Below, in pieces: positions 17,987 to 27,679 of a DNA stretch of 64,000 nt; position 1 is the first letter of the stretch; the number at the start of each line of letters is the position of its first letter. This DNA is from Neobacillus sp. PS2-9 (lineage in GTDB: Bacteria > Bacillota > Bacilli > Bacillales > Cytobacillaceae), in assembly GCF_030915525.1 (NCBI RefSeq), contig NZ_CP133269.1, positions 4,234,501-4,298,500 on the forward strand, written 5' to 3'. The notes beneath the pieces are model-generated. The model searched no databases. It was not told where the DNA came from and was given only the letters and a program-made list of their open reading frames with translations. The position numbers and the translations under genes were made by a program.

Positions 17987-18484
17987 TTATTTTGTTTTTT
18001 CAGGAAAGTATAAAACATCAAAGAATTCACGATTATCCATTCCTTCTGCCGCCATTTTTTCCTTCACAGCCGAAACCAATAATTTCATGCCCTTCTCGAC
18101 AATTTCTTGTTCAGTTGGATTTAATAGATTTAATACATCTAGTAGTGACTTATTTGCGATCTCCGATATGTCCTCATTGATTCCTTTTGATAATTCGTTG
18201 GAAAGTGAAATCTCCACAGAACGTTTATCATTAGGATTTGGCGTTTTCACTAGAAGCCCTTTTGAAGTAAGTCGTTCAACGATATCTGAAACCGTACTTT
18301 GGGTCATTTTTAGATTTTGAGAAAGATGTTTAATACTGATTTTTTTATGAGCAAACACTTCTCCTATTACTCTTGCTTGAGGAATCGTGACACCCCGCTC
18401 TTCGGAATGTTTCTGAAGACTTTTCATAATATAACTTTGTAATAGATCTATAGATTCCCGAATAAAAATGGCCTTTTCCACCAT
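17987..18484 (-). CDS. MarR-family transcriptional regulator
   Basis: 165 residues with a central winged helix: ISIKHLSQNLKMTQSTVSDI (helix-turn-helix), then the wing ERLTSKGLLVKTPNPNDKRS with the conserved Asp-Lys-Arg. It is the first gene of a two-gene unit with the MMPL transporter, 26 bases apart. A 38-bp palindrome at the transcription start point is the obvious self-operator, so the protein most likely represses its own operon until a ligand binds. Confidence 0.9.
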   Translation of the reverse strand: MVEKAIFIRESIDLLQSYIMKSLQKHSEERGVTIPQARVIGEVFAHKKISIKHLSQNLKMTQSTVSDIVERLTSKGLLVKTPNPNDKRSVEISLSNELSKGINEDISEIANKSLLDVLNLLNPTEQEIVEKGMKLLVSAVKEKMAAEGMDNREFFDVLYFPEKTK

Positions 18485-18508
18485 TTACTAACCACCTTTC
18501 AAAAAAAA

Positions 18509-18578
18509 TAGCACACGATGTATCCCATAAGATACATCGTGTGCTATCTATCGTAAAATTTTATATCTTATTTGTCAA
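18509..18578 (-). promoter_or_regulatory. SigA-type promoter with MarR operator
   Basis: On the minus strand a -35 box TTGACA (18578-18573), a spacer of exactly 17 bases and a -10 box TACGAT (18555-18550) are followed at once by a perfect inverted repeat. Its 16-base arms, beginning TAGCACACGATG, occupy 18509-18524 and 18531-18546 around a six-base centre. The operator covers the expected start point, as in classical MarR repression. Confidence 0.8.
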
Positions 18579-18601
18579 TTAAAAGGTATGTCATTGAAAA
18601 A

Positions 18602-19096
18602 TGTCCTTCATCCGGGTTATGATGGACAAAAATCGGTTGGATACTATGAAAAATGTCCTTCATCCGGGTTATGAAGGACAAAAATCGGTTGAGCTACAAG
18701 AAAAATGTCCTTCATCCAGGTTATGATGGACAAAAATCGGTTGGATACTATGAAAATGTCCTTCATCCAGGTTATGATGGACAAAAATCGGTTGGATACT
18801 ATGAAAAATGTCCTTCATCCAGGTTATGATGGACAAAAATTGGTTGTGCTACAAGAAAAATGTCCTTCATCCGGGTTATGATGGACAAAACTTGGTTGTG
18901 CTACAAGAAAAATGTCCTTCATTCGGGTTATGAAGGACAAAAATCGGTTGGATACTATGAAAAATGTCCTTCATCCGGGTTATGATGGACAAAAATCGGT
19001 TGGATACTATGAAAAATGTCCTTCATCCAGGTTATGATGGACAAAAATTGGTTGTGCTACAAGAAAAATGTCCTTCATCCGGGTTATGAAGGACAA
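18602..19096. repeat. Tandem array of ten hairpin units
   Basis: Ten copies of a 27-bp core, TGTCCTTCAT-CCGGGTT-ATGAAGGACA, repeat at about 52 bp. Each core is an inverted repeat with ten-base arms; many copies carry ATGATGGACA, which leaves one mismatch. The linkers come in two alternating kinds, AATCGGTTGGATACTATG and AATTGGTTGTGCTACAAG, plus one hybrid in unit 2. No open reading frame fits. It fills the gap upstream of the MarR promoter (18485-19240); the remainder of that gap holds nothing recognisable. Confidence 0.85.
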
Positions 19097-19240
19097 ATCC
19101 TAATGTGATTTTTCATGTGAATGAAATGGCTAGAAAAAGTGAGAATAAATCAGAGATTGAACCTACTTTTACAGTTTTGCGCCCTGTAAGTAAACCCGTA
19201 TCACTAGACTGGGTTGGTGGATTATTTATTTACAATTTTA

Positions 19241-19630
19241 TTAGTTTAGTATTTCTTTTGCCTTTTCCTTCATTTCATTAAAACGTTTATTTAATAGGTT
19301 TAGAATCGTGCCGTCGGCCGTAAAATGCATGACGATGGTCTGTATCTCACGTTTATTGAATTTGCCACGTTCATGAATTTTAAATCCTCTGCCATTAAGC
19401 TTAAACCTGATCATAAAACTGTCAGCTTTCCTTTCTTCTCTCGGATAAACTTGTAGAAAATGAAGAACTGCCTCTTGGCATGTACAATCAGGATTCATAC
19501 AATATGAGTCAGCGACCAAAAATAGCTTCCCCATACAATCTAAGGGAAAAAAATCGTTGTCTTGATTAGGGAAAATCTCTGAATAACAAACTGTGACTCC
19601 TTGAGCAATTTTACTCAGAACTGCATTCAT
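19241..19630 (-). CDS. Hypothetical protein with Cys cluster
   Basis: 129 residues, no family recognised. A cysteine-rich segment, DSYCMNPDCTCQEAVLHF, may bind a metal; the rest is mixed alpha/beta (RFKLNGRGFKIHERGKF). The ATG at 19630 was chosen for the AGGAG site seven bases upstream, rather than 19675, which would add 15 residues through that site. Monocistronic. Confidence 0.6.
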   Translation of the reverse strand: MNAVLSKIAQGVTVCYSEIFPNQDNDFFPLDCMGKLFLVADSYCMNPDCTCQEAVLHFLQVYPREERKADSFMIRFKLNGRGFKIHERGKFNKREIQTIVMHFTADGTILNLLNKRFNEMKEKAKEILN

Positions 19631-19822
19631 ACTACCGCTCCTTTTTTCATTCGGATTTAACGGCAACTTTCCCATTTATTCTAGTTATTAAATGAATATT
19701 TTTTTCATCACTTTAATTAGGAAATTAATATAGGACGGCATGATTGTGGATTTAAAATGGTGAAAATCAAAGGGGAAGATTGCAGGTTTCTAGAATGGAA
19801 TCTAAATTACGAAAATATCAAT

Positions 19823-20134
19823 TTAACCAAAATACACTTTTACACTCTCTTCTTTTTTTGCTGTTTCTAAACAGTTTTGTATAAAATCTAGGATTTGTTT
19901 TAGATCCCAATTTTGAGAATCACCATTTTTATATAATTGCTTGTACTTATTCAATGCTTTTTCAATTTGTTGTATGGAGAAGGTAGACCAGTCTCCAGAC
20001 CCACTAACTCCTGCATAGTATTTATTTGCCTCAAGTAGGCTGTACAATATCGTAGCATTATAATTCCTCATGCTAAAACGTGCATAAGCAATTTCTTTTC
20101 CTGCCTTATTGACTCCATAAATATCGTGACCCAT
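19823..20134 (-). CDS. Hypothetical 103-residue protein
   Basis: Begins MGHDIYGVNKAGKEIAYARF. The pattern GxDIYxxNxxGxEIAYxR with a later YYAGVSGSGDWSTFS recurs, from memory, in small uncharacterised Bacillus proteins. No catalytic motif is evident. AAGGAGG precedes the ATG. Transcribed alone. Confidence 0.65.
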   Translation of the reverse strand: MGHDIYGVNKAGKEIAYARFSMRNYNATILYSLLEANKYYAGVSGSGDWSTFSIQQIEKALNKYKQLYKNGDSQNWDLKQILDFIQNCLETAKKEESVKVYFG

Positions 20135-20486
20135 TATTTATCCTCCTTCAAAATTAAAAAATACCAGAAAGTGTAGTGACATTGGAATCTTTAAAAATAT
20201 AATAAGTAGTTACTTTGTTTATCACTCCTTTCAGTTTTTTTAATAGCATTTTATGCTGAAACAGGATGGAATAAGAAAAGGTATATTGGTAGAAAATGTG
20301 AAGATACAATTAGGAGGTTGTTCAGATACGTAGGTATAATTCACTAGTTATTTTCATTTTTAGAGTTTTCATATATATAAGGGTTTAAAATGGGTGTAAG
20401 CGCTAGGGGCAAAGTGAGGTTTTCAATATAATAATTTCATGTTCCTTGAAACTTGTCAATCGCCAACAATTCGACAAAATTCTCGT

Positions 20487-20533
20487 TGCAAAGTAAGAGG
20501 CAACAGCCCAATTTGAGGGCAGCTGCCTTCTTT
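20487..20533 (-). terminator. Terminator after the DUF4179 fusion gene
   Basis: AAGAGGCA.C.GCCC pairs with GGGC.G.TGCCTTCTT next to the stop codon of the 20535 gene. Apart from this hairpin the 20135-20534 gap holds nothing recognisable. Confidence 0.55.
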
Positions 20534-20534
20534 G

Positions 20535-22565
20535 TTATTCCAATGAAATCTTCACAACATCATCCAAATATTTTGTTATATTATATCCGTAAATCTCAAG
20601 CCTTTTGGGAATCAATTTTTCTCCAGTGTTACTCTCTACCTTAATGTTTTGAACTGTAACGAAATAATGGGGCTGCTCGATGTCATCATACGGGACAGCC
20701 ATATCTTCATTGTATTCTACTCCATTTTTGTCAACGAGCACTGCTTCAGAATTCATCTCCATTGAAATCGGTTCATTTTCATCCTCACCCACAACACTAA
20801 TTTGAAGCGACTCAAATGCTCGATTCTCTATTTCATGATTACTTATGACAACTTTAGTTTGCTGTTCCACTTCCACCATGTCGATGGAAATTGTACTTCC
20901 TGCATATTCAAAAGTTTGAGGATATTCCTTAGTGGCATCCAGCTCAATGGTTTTTTTATCTTCAACAGTTATATAAATAGCGCCGAATTTAACGTTAACC
21001 TTTTTTGGCTTTTCTCTAAAAAGAGGGTCAAAGTTTGTTTGAAAAGTACTCCAGTTCATGTCTTGTGATGTATCTAAATAAGAGCCTCCATACAAATCAG
21101 CTTTCGCTTTCTTATTGTTCACTTCTAGATAGTCAAAATTGAGAGCATCTATCCATTTTTCTGACTGGTCATTAGGAATACTATATTGCAGAAGTGTCGC
21201 TGTTGGAGCAATGGTCAGTTTTTCTAATCGAACTGGAATTTCATTGACTTCTATTTTTTCATCCAATGCATATTCTACGGAAGGTTGTTTTGTTACAGGG
21301 ATCTCGAAGTTCCACTCCCCTGTTTCATATTCCATATCCCCGGAAGCACTATAACCATTCTGTTCAGAGGAATTTGGATTCAATTTCAGAAGCTTTGTGA
21401 TTTTCAGTTTGATTGTCCCGTTTTCCTTTGAGAGTGGAAGCAGACTAATCTTCCCGTGATACACGTTCTTTTTTTCGTTTTTTACATTGGATTCAAGATT
21501 AGGAGGATATTCCCTTAGATTTGCTTCATGGCTCATGATTTCATATTCATTCTCCACCAGAACCCCATCTTGATTATTCATTACATATTGATGGTCTTCA
21601 TCCGTATCTTCTATTTCATAAAAAACAATCGTTTGAACATCATCAGCAATCGCACCCATAATCTTAATTTTCACGCCATTGCGTTCCGCTTTCAAGTTCA
21701 GCCTTTCACCCAGGCCCTGTTGAAGATACGCGTGCAATTCCGGATCTTTTTCTTTCCATGAATAATAATGGCTGGCAAACGCCCCTGTAAAATATTCTAT
21801 CCCCATTAACAATGCAAAAACACTTGCAAAAACAAGTCCCATTCTTTTACGTTTCTTATTCTTCTGTTGTCTGTGCTTCTCCACTTCTGCCAGCCTATCT
21901 TTGACGTTCTCCATGAAACCCGATGGCACATGGTAAGCCTCCATCCGTTCTGTAAGATTTAACATGGTTAACATGACATCCTGAAAGGCAGCCAAATCCT
22001 CCTGGCAATTTTGACAATGATAAATATGTTTCTCTAAATCAATCTTTTTCGATCGATCCATAGTTCTTTCTAGGTAATCCAAGTAACTCATATGATATTC
22101 TTTACAGCCATTAAAGGATGTCCCGTACCCCATTACTTTTCTAAGTGACCGGATTCCGGAAAACAAATGCTCTTTCATCTTTTCTTCTGATACTTGGAGA
22201 AGATGTGCCGCGTCCTCTTTGGAGATTCCTTTTATATATGTAAGTACCATCGCATCTTTCTCGTACTCTTTCAATTGATCAAGTGCTTTAAATAAATCCT
22301 GACGTGGTTCACTTTCCTCTGAAGTTAGTAAACTACTATTATCAGAAAGCTCCCGGCAGGTATGTATGAAAATGGATGTAACCGACATTTCGAAAGATGT
22401 TTCATTTTTATTTTGACGCATCTCCTTATGGACTTTTATAATGGTCCGGTAAAAAAGCTCTTCCATTAGCTTTTGACTTCTAAGATAGGACCAACCAAGT
22501 ACATAGAACGATTGTAAATGTTGATCGAACCAATCTACAATGGATTCTATTCTTGCTGGGATCAT
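20535..22565 (-). CDS. Fused sigma-like / zinc-finger anti-sigma-like / DUF4179 membrane protein
   Basis: 676 residues with three parts. Residues 1-150 resemble an ECF sigma factor: sigma-2-like helices, then a sigma-4-like region LKEYEKDAMVLTYIKGISKE and KEHLFSGIRSLRKVM. Residues 155-215 resemble an anti-sigma zinc finger, with His and a CQNC pair (LEKHIYHCQNCQEDLAAF). A single membrane helix near residues 250-270 (MGLVFASVFALLMGIEYFTG) leads to an extracytoplasmic DUF4179 domain and a beta-rich C-terminus. In other operons these parts are separate genes. The cytoplasmic half could bind core RNA polymerase or a separate sigma factor. Monocistronic with its own terminator. Confidence 0.75.
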   Translation of the reverse strand: MIPARIESIVDWFDQHLQSFYVLGWSYLRSQKLMEELFYRTIIKVHKEMRQNKNETSFEMSVTSIFIHTCRELSDNSSLLTSEESEPRQDLFKALDQLKEYEKDAMVLTYIKGISKEDAAHLLQVSEEKMKEHLFSGIRSLRKVMGYGTSFNGCKEYHMSYLDYLERTMDRSKKIDLEKHIYHCQNCQEDLAAFQDVMLTMLNLTERMEAYHVPSGFMENVKDRLAEVEKHRQQKNKKRKRMGLVFASVFALLMGIEYFTGAFASHYYSWKEKDPELHAYLQQGLGERLNLKAERNGVKIKIMGAIADDVQTIVFYEIEDTDEDHQYVMNNQDGVLVENEYEIMSHEANLREYPPNLESNVKNEKKNVYHGKISLLPLSKENGTIKLKITKLLKLNPNSSEQNGYSASGDMEYETGEWNFEIPVTKQPSVEYALDEKIEVNEIPVRLEKLTIAPTATLLQYSIPNDQSEKWIDALNFDYLEVNNKKAKADLYGGSYLDTSQDMNWSTFQTNFDPLFREKPKKVNVKFGAIYITVEDKKTIELDATKEYPQTFEYAGSTISIDMVEVEQQTKVVISNHEIENRAFESLQISVVGEDENEPISMEMNSEAVLVDKNGVEYNEDMAVPYDDIEQPHYFVTVQNIKVESNTGEKLIPKRLEIYGYNITKYLDDVVKISLE

Positions 22566-22712
22566 CTATGTGTTCCCCCCTTTAACATTCTTTTTAGCTT
22601 TCATCTGACTTAACCACTTCTACACCTACTCTAGTAAGTTGATTTAAATTAAAGTCTTTTAAATTATACAACATTTACCAAGAGATACCTTTATCTATCT
22701 CGCAATAAAAAA

Positions 22713-22743
22713 GACAGACCAAAATTTTGTTATTTGGTCTGTC
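22713..22743 (-). terminator. Terminator after the Dus gene
   Basis: GACAGACCAAA pairs perfectly with TTTGGTCTGTC around a nine-base loop, in the gap downstream of the dihydrouridine synthase gene, with A/T runs on both sides. Confidence 0.75.
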
Positions 22744-22811
22744 AATTCAATATTTATTAATCATTTCATTTCTCTTAGAAATGAATATTAACGAAATTGG
22801 GGTTAGTTCTA

Positions 22812-23783
22812 CTAGAACGCACCAAAGTTATCAAGCAATGCACGCACTTCATCTGTTGATTTCGTGTTCATCAATTGATTTCTTAATTCACCAGCCCCAG
22901 GGAATCCTTTAACATAGATCTTAAAAAAGCGATGAAGAGCTGTGAACCGTCGTAGCTCTAAATGCGAATACTTATCATGAAGATCCATATGCAGTCTTAA
23001 GAGATCAAGCAATTCTTGGCTGCTATGAGCTTTCGGCTCCTTTTCAAAGGCAAATGGATTATGGAAAATACCACGGCCAATCATAACCCCATCGATACCA
23101 TATTGATGGGCGAGCTTCAAGCCAGTTTGACGGTCAGGAATATCCCCATTGATCGTCAAAAGGGTATCTGGTGCTACCTCGTCACGAAGTTTCTTAATCT
23201 CCGGAATCAGCTCCCAATGAGCATCTACTTTGCTCATTTCATCCCGTGTACGCAGATGAATGGAAAGATTGACAATGTCTTGTTCCAGTATGTGTTTTAG
23301 CCAGACCTTCCATTCGTCTACATCTGAGAAACCAAGCCTTGTTTTTACACTTACGGGCAATCCTCCCGCTTTTGCTGCTTGTATTAATTCTGCTGCAACT
23401 TCCGGGCGGCAGATCAGGCCACTCCCCTTCCCGTTCTGTACCACATTGGGTACGGGACAACCCATATTGATATCCAAACCCTTAAAGCCCAGTTCCGCCA
23501 TACCAATACTCATTTGCCGAAAGTTTTCAGGCTTGTCCCCCCATATATGAGCGACAATTGGCTGTTCATCCTCTGTAAAAGTCAAACGCCCGCGCACACT
23601 TTTGATCCCATCTGGGTGACAATAACTCTCACTGTTTGTAAACTCTGTAAAAAACACATCAGGTCTGGCTGCCTCACTCACTACATGACGAAAAACAACA
23701 TCCGTCACTTCTTCCATGGGTGCCAGTATAAAAAAAGGTCGTGGTAAATCACGCCAAAAATTATCTTTCATATTCAAATTCAA
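22812..23783 (-). CDS. dus: tRNA-dihydrouridine synthase
   Basis: 323 residues of the FMN-dependent Dus family, which reduces uridine in the tRNA D-loop. Marks: the N-terminal [18 protein letters not shown], the [20 protein letters not shown] loop that carries the active-site region, VSVKTRLGF, then TINGDIPD and [14 protein letters not shown] of the phosphate-binding site. It is a second-type Dus (similar to YfjN/DusC-like proteins) rather than the usual DusB of Bacilli, judged by length. The start is ambiguous among TTG 23783, TTG 23777 and ATG 23771; a GAGAGGA site best fits 23777. Monocistronic. Confidence 0.9.
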   Translation of the reverse strand: MNLNMKDNFWRDLPRPFFILAPMEEVTDVVFRHVVSEAARPDVFFTEFTNSESYCHPDGIKSVRGRLTFTEDEQPIVAHIWGDKPENFRQMSIGMAELGFKGLDINMGCPVPNVVQNGKGSGLICRPEVAAELIQAAKAGGLPVSVKTRLGFSDVDEWKVWLKHILEQDIVNLSIHLRTRDEMSKVDAHWELIPEIKKLRDEVAPDTLLTINGDIPDRQTGLKLAHQYGIDGVMIGRGIFHNPFAFEKEPKAHSSQELLDLLRLHMDLHDKYSHLELRRFTALHRFFKIYVKGFPGAGELRNQLMNTKSTDEVRALLDNFGAF

Positions 23784-23903
23784 ATCCTCTCATTATGGGA
23801 TATTTGGCCAAAACCTTGTCCCAAAATTAAAGAGCAGAATGTCCCTGCTTCCTTTACACTTATACCATGTTTAAGTACTTTTTATCAAACTAACGGAACT
23901 TTT

Positions 23904-24013
23904 GGTACCACGGGGACGGTTCTCTTGGCCAGGTACCATGGGGACGGTTCTCTTGGCTTTTTGCGAGAACTGTCTCTATCTTCAAAAAGCCAGCAGAACC
24001 GTCCCTGTGGCAC
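23904..24013. repeat. REP-like repeat with long imperfect palindrome
   Basis: Two direct copies of GGTACCAYGGGGACGGTTCT (23904 and 23932) precede an inverted copy. The stem pairs GGGACGGTTCT-CTT-GGCTTTTTG (23941-23963) with CAAAAAGCC-AGC-AGAACCGTCCC (ending 24005). The GGGACGGTTCT core is a recurrent intergenic palindrome in Bacillaceae, from memory, sometimes linked with Y1-type REP transposases. No transposase gene is in the window. Confidence 0.65.
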
Positions 24014-24017
24014 TTCC

Positions 24018-24059
24018 AAAAAAATAAACAGAAACCTGGTTCGGTTTCTGTTTATTTAA
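24018..24059 (-). terminator. Terminator after the DUF4179 gene
   Basis: AAATAAACAGAAACC pairs perfectly with GGTTTCTGTTTATTT around a six-base loop. It lies 60 bases downstream of the RsiV-like gene. Confidence 0.8.
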
Positions 24060-24070
24060 AAATTATATTC

Positions 24071-24126
24071 GCAATGTATGGACTGTAATAGACAACACAC
24101 GAGATGCTGGTGGGTTTATTTATTCT
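24071..24126 (-). repeat. Copy of the 55-bp island-arm sequence
   Basis: Contains GGACTGTAATAGACAACACA and GCTGGTGGGTTTAT, matching the arms at 43916-43971 and 47172-47229. It overlaps the last codons of the DUF4179 gene. The flanking sequence on the low-coordinate side (AAATTATATTCGCAATGTATGG) resembles that of the 47.2-kb copy. It is probably a relic end of a related integrated element. Confidence 0.5.
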
Positions 24127-25531
24127 CCACTGGAAGTTCAACAGTAAAGGGTTTTAAATCCTTAGATGGGACAAAGCTTGAAAAATCAAATAGCAACATG
24201 GTTTTTTCCAGCTTAAAATTCTCAATCCTTTCTTCTCCGTTTAAGTCAAAAGTAGATTGGAAATGTGCTGTTGCCTTATCAATCATTTTTACTTTATTAA
24301 ACGGAATACCGTGGTTTTTAGGTGGCCATGCATTATCCGGGTCAATCTTGGATAAATAGTCCTTATCAACCAACCAGAAAAGATACTCCAGATTATGGTT
24401 AATCGTTTCAAGTTTACCTTTACTCAAATTCTTCGGAAGCCCTGTCAGTTGATAATCTATGACCAATTCCCCACCTTTTTGAGTAACAGCATTTACCTGC
24501 AGACCTAAATTGAACCTTGTGCTTTTTAATGTAAATGTTTTTTTGTCCAAAAGCTGTTGCACTTTTGGATCTGCTACAGATAACCGAGGATAGAAGGTAA
24601 GTGAAGTAATATCTGAATTGAGCTTAGTCATTTCTCTTCTCATGGTGCTATGATATCCATCTTCTTGTTTCGATTCCTCGAGATAGGTTGGGTTTTCAAA
24701 CCTATACACTTTCCCTCTATTATCAACAGCTTTTTCTATATAAAGTTCATCACCCTTGTATTTCTCCACGGTCTCATAAATAAGCGATGAGGATGCTTTT
24801 GCAGTGAGTATCTCTTTAATACGGATTTTTACCTCGTCCTCCGGATATCCTTGCTCCTGGTTAATAGCAAGTGTACTATTTTTTTCTTGTTTAATTGGAA
24901 TATCAAAATTCCATTCACCTTTTATCCCGTTGATATTATGAATCGTTATAGGAAGAGTAGAATTCTCCTTGAATGATGTATAGGGATAATTCATTTTCCA
25001 TTGAAAATTATATCCATTCTCTACTTTCTTAATATCATTTGACTTTCCATTTAGCCAAGGGTCATGATCCCCTTTATTGTGTTCGAAGTTTACATCAAAG
25101 CTTACTTCACCTTTTTCGTTATGCCCCTTTTCAACATCTTCATCTACAAATCCTGTAATGGATACCACACTGCCATCAAAGTAAGCGCTGGTCAGCTTTA
25201 CCGTTACCCCACTTTTGGTAAGTGTTTGGTTTAATTCTGTAACTGCATCCTGGTTAGCTAATTCTAAACCTGTTGCATCATTAAATTCTTGAAATATCCC
25301 GCCTAGTAAAGGAGTTTTAGCTAATACTCTATTCATTGTAGGATTAACAAACCCTGAGGTAACAGTGATTCCAAGAAGAGCAGCAGCCGTCGCCACACCT
25401 ACAAGAACCTTCTTATTCTTTGCCTTTCCCCTATTGCCTTCCATGTTGATCCCTTTGGAAATGGCACTAAATACTTTTTCTTTGGGCACAGGTATTTGCT
25501 CTATGGCTGTTTGGAATTCCTTTTTATCCAT
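24116..25531 (-). CDS. DUF4179 membrane protein, probable anti-sigma factor
   Basis: 471 residues. A short cytoplasmic N-terminus ([20 protein letters not shown]) and one membrane helix near residues 45-65 ([20 protein letters not shown]) lead to a large extracytoplasmic DUF4179 domain ([20 protein letters not shown]). It overlaps the upstream sigma factor gene by eight bases and has GGAGG before its ATG, the usual coupling of sigma and anti-sigma genes. It most likely holds the ECF sigma factor inactive until an envelope signal. Its last codons lie inside the 24071-24126 repeat, so the C-terminus may have been reshaped by insertion. Confidence 0.8.
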   Translation of the reverse strand: MDKKEFQTAIEQIPVPKEKVFSAISKGINMEGNRGKAKNKKVLVGVATAAALLGITVTSGFVNPTMNRVLAKTPLLGGIFQEFNDATGLELANQDAVTELNQTLTKSGVTVKLTSAYFDGSVVSITGFVDEDVEKGHNEKGEVSFDVNFEHNKGDHDPWLNGKSNDIKKVENGYNFQWKMNYPYTSFKENSTLPITIHNINGIKGEWNFDIPIKQEKNSTLAINQEQGYPEDEVKIRIKEILTAKASSSLIYETVEKYKGDELYIEKAVDNRGKVYRFENPTYLEESKQEDGYHSTMRREMTKLNSDITSLTFYPRLSVADPKVQQLLDKKTFTLKSTRFNLGLQVNAVTQKGGELVIDYQLTGLPKNLSKGKLETINHNLEYLFWLVDKDYLSKIDPDNAWPPKNHGIPFNKVKMIDKATAHFQSTFDLNGEERIENFKLEKTMLLFDFSSFVPSKDLKPFTVELPVENK

Positions 25532-26063
25532 GGCATTGGTCCTCCTCATTTTTATAGGACTTTTTTAACTCTGCTTTCCCTCTACTTAAATATGTTTTTA
25601 CAGTACTCTCTGGAATTTCCATGACACTGCTAATCATTTTTATCGAGTAATCGTAATAGTAAAATAAGATAATCACAGTACGGTAATTCTCTCTCAGCTG
25701 CTGAATTGCATTTAAGAGCTGTATAGATTCTTCAATGTTTGAATCTGCCTGGCCCGGCAGGTTCGACACTATCTCATCACTCAACGGAACAACATTGCTT
25801 TTTCTCTTTAGGACCTGTCCCGAACATCGTATGACAATCCTGGTGAGCCAGGTCATAAAATACTCTGGATTTTTTAACGAATGGATTGATGTAAAGGCCT
25901 GATAAGTTGCTTCTTGGACAACATCCAACGCATCTTCTTCGTTATGTACATAAAGATAGGCAGTACGGTAGATTCGTTCATAATGTTGTTGAATTAACTT
26001 TTCAAAGGCGCTTTTATTACCTTTGATTGCTTTCTTAACTAGCCGGTGGCTTTCTATTTCCAT
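25524..26063 (-). CDS. ECF RNA polymerase sigma factor
   Basis: 179 residues with sigma-2 ([20 protein letters not shown], then [20 protein letters not shown], contacting the -10 element) and sigma-4 ([20 protein letters not shown] and [18 protein letters not shown]). Closest in style to SigV/SigW-type ECF factors. It is co-transcribed with the DUF4179 membrane protein, its likely anti-sigma partner. No ECF-type promoter could be identified with confidence upstream. Confidence 0.92.
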   Translation of the reverse strand: MEIESHRLVKKAIKGNKSAFEKLIQQHYERIYRTAYLYVHNEEDALDVVQEATYQAFTSIHSLKNPEYFMTWLTRIVIRCSGQVLKRKSNVVPLSDEIVSNLPGQADSNIEESIQLLNAIQQLRENYRTVIILFYYYDYSIKMISSVMEIPESTVKTYLSRGKAELKKSYKNEEDQCHG

Positions 26064-26182
26064 CTTATTTGCCCCCCCTTTACTAATTAGTGGAATCTAT
26101 ACTCAAGAAAAGTTTCAAAAAGTTAAAGTTTTTATTTTTCTAAGGAAAAGCATAACATGGAAATAAAATCCTAAGTTCAAAA

Positions 26183-26217
26183 AAATAAGCAGAAACCTGA
26201 GTAGGCTTCTGCTTATT
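26183..26217 (-). terminator. Terminator after the ABC importer operon
   Basis: AATAAGCAGAA pairs with TTCTGCTTATT, with CCT/AGG pairing inside. It lies immediately downstream of the ATPase gene stop. Confidence 0.75.
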
Positions 26218-26222
26218 ACAAA

Positions 26223-26966
26223 TCATTTTAACATGGTTGCCTGAAGGAATTCTTTTGTACGTTGCTCCTTTGGTTGATCAAAGAATTCATTTGGCCGATT
26301 TCTTTCAATAATTCTACCATCGTCCATGAGGACAATCCAATCAGCAACCTCACGAGCAAAGCCCATTTCATGGGTAACCACTACCATGGTCATTCCTTCA
26401 TCGGCTAACTCCTTCATGGTTGCCAATACCTCACCAACAAGCAGTGGATCAAGGGCAGATGTCGGTTCATCAAAAAGCATAATATCCGGCTTCATGGCCA
26501 GCGACCTGGCAATTGCCACACGCTGCTTTTGACCGCCTGACAATTTGCTAGGGTAAACATTGGCCTTATCCTCAAGCCCCACCTTTTGTAGCAACTCGTT
26601 TGCTTCAGCAACGGCCTGGTCTTTTGGGATTTTCTTTACCATAATGGGTGCTTCAATGACATTTTCAAGGACGGTTTTATGTGGAAATAGATTAAAGTGC
26701 TGGAAAACCATCCCCACCGTTTGGCGGACATTGTTAATATTGTGGGTTTCCGGGCTAATCTCTTCCCCGCGGATTGAAATTTTCCCACCTCCCCTTTTTT
26801 CTAAAAAGTTAAGGCATCGTAGTAGAGTACTTTTACCAGAGCCAGATGCTCCGACCAAGCAGACAACTTCACTTTCATACACGGACATGTTTATATCTTT
26901 TAATACATGTAAACTGCCATAAGATTTATGTAAGTTTTCTATTTTTATCATTTCTCGATCATTCAC
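26223..26966 (-). CDS. Polar amino-acid ABC transporter ATPase
   Basis: 247 residues with Walker [10 protein letters not shown], the Q-loop [13 protein letters not shown], the signature [17 protein letters not shown], Walker [14 protein letters not shown] and the H-loop VVTHEMGF. This is the GlnQ/TcyN/HisP class that energises uptake of polar amino acids. Third gene of a binding protein/permease/ATPase unit, twelve bases after the permease. Confidence 0.93.
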   Translation of the reverse strand: MNDREMIKIENLHKSYGSLHVLKDINMSVYESEVVCLVGASGSGKSTLLRCLNFLEKRGGGKISIRGEEISPETHNINNVRQTVGMVFQHFNLFPHKTVLENVIEAPIMVKKIPKDQAVAEANELLQKVGLEDKANVYPSKLSGGQKQRVAIARSLAMKPDIMLFDEPTSALDPLLVGEVLATMKELADEGMTMVVVTHEMGFAREVADWIVLMDDGRIIERNRPNEFFDQPKEQRTKEFLQATMLK

Positions 26967-26978
26967 TTTATCGTCCTC

Positions 26979-27644
26979 CTATCGATCACTAACTGCTAAT
27001 CTCTTTTCGAACAGGCTCACCAGCATTGTTAATACTGCAACAAGTAATAGATAATAAACGGCTACTATTAATAAGTAGGTCATTTCATCAAAATTATTGG
27101 AACCCAGTGTCGTCGAAACATTGAACAGTTCATTCATGGAAATAAAGGCTGCCAGAGATGAATCCTTAAGCCCAATAATAAATTGGTTTCCAAGGGGAGG
27201 CAGTGCCCTCTTGAAAGCCTGTGGAAGAATGATACGGCGCATGGCTAGTGTTCTGGTCATGCCGAGAGAGCGGGCCGCTTCCATTTGCCCTTTATCAATG
27301 GACTGAATCGTCCCCCGAAAAATTTCTGCAATATAGGCACCGTTATGAAATGCAAGTGCAAGAGCCGCTGCCCAAAAATCAGGAATGAGGAAAATTCCGC
27401 TGAAGCCAAAATACAGAATGAAAATCTGGACAATGAGTGGAGTTCCCCTTACAAGGAATACATAGGCATTTGAAATATAGCCCAATACTTTAATCCTAGA
27501 TATTTTTAAAAGAGCAAAAAATAATCCGAATAAAATCCCAATTAAAATGGAGACGACTGTAAGCTTTAACGTCAACAACGCCGCATCTATGAAAAGGTTT
27601 TTACTACTAATCAACGTATGTAAAAAGTGAGAAAAACTAGGCAA
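26979..27644 (-). CDS. Polar amino-acid ABC transporter permease
   Basis: 221 residues, HisM/GlnP type, about five membrane helices with the EAA loop EAARSLGMTRTLAMRRIILP that contacts the ATPase. The start is TTG 27644 with AAAGGATG upstream. It lies between the binding-protein gene (35 bases upstream) and the ATPase gene. A single permease gene implies a homodimer. Confidence 0.92.
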   Translation of the reverse strand: MPSFSHFLHTLISSKNLFIDAALLTLKLTVVSILIGILFGLFFALLKISRIKVLGYISNAYVFLVRGTPLIVQIFILYFGFSGIFLIPDFWAAALALAFHNGAYIAEIFRGTIQSIDKGQMEAARSLGMTRTLAMRRIILPQAFKRALPPLGNQFIIGLKDSSLAAFISMNELFNVSTTLGSNNFDEMTYLLIVAVYYLLLVAVLTMLVSLFEKRLAVSDR

Positions 27645-27679
27645 AATAATAACATCCTTTCTTTCTAATAATCAATCTA

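Noticed and set aside
18602..19096. CRISPR array
   Set aside because: The spacers are not unique; they fall into two repeated sequences, and the repeat cores vary. No cas genes are in the window.
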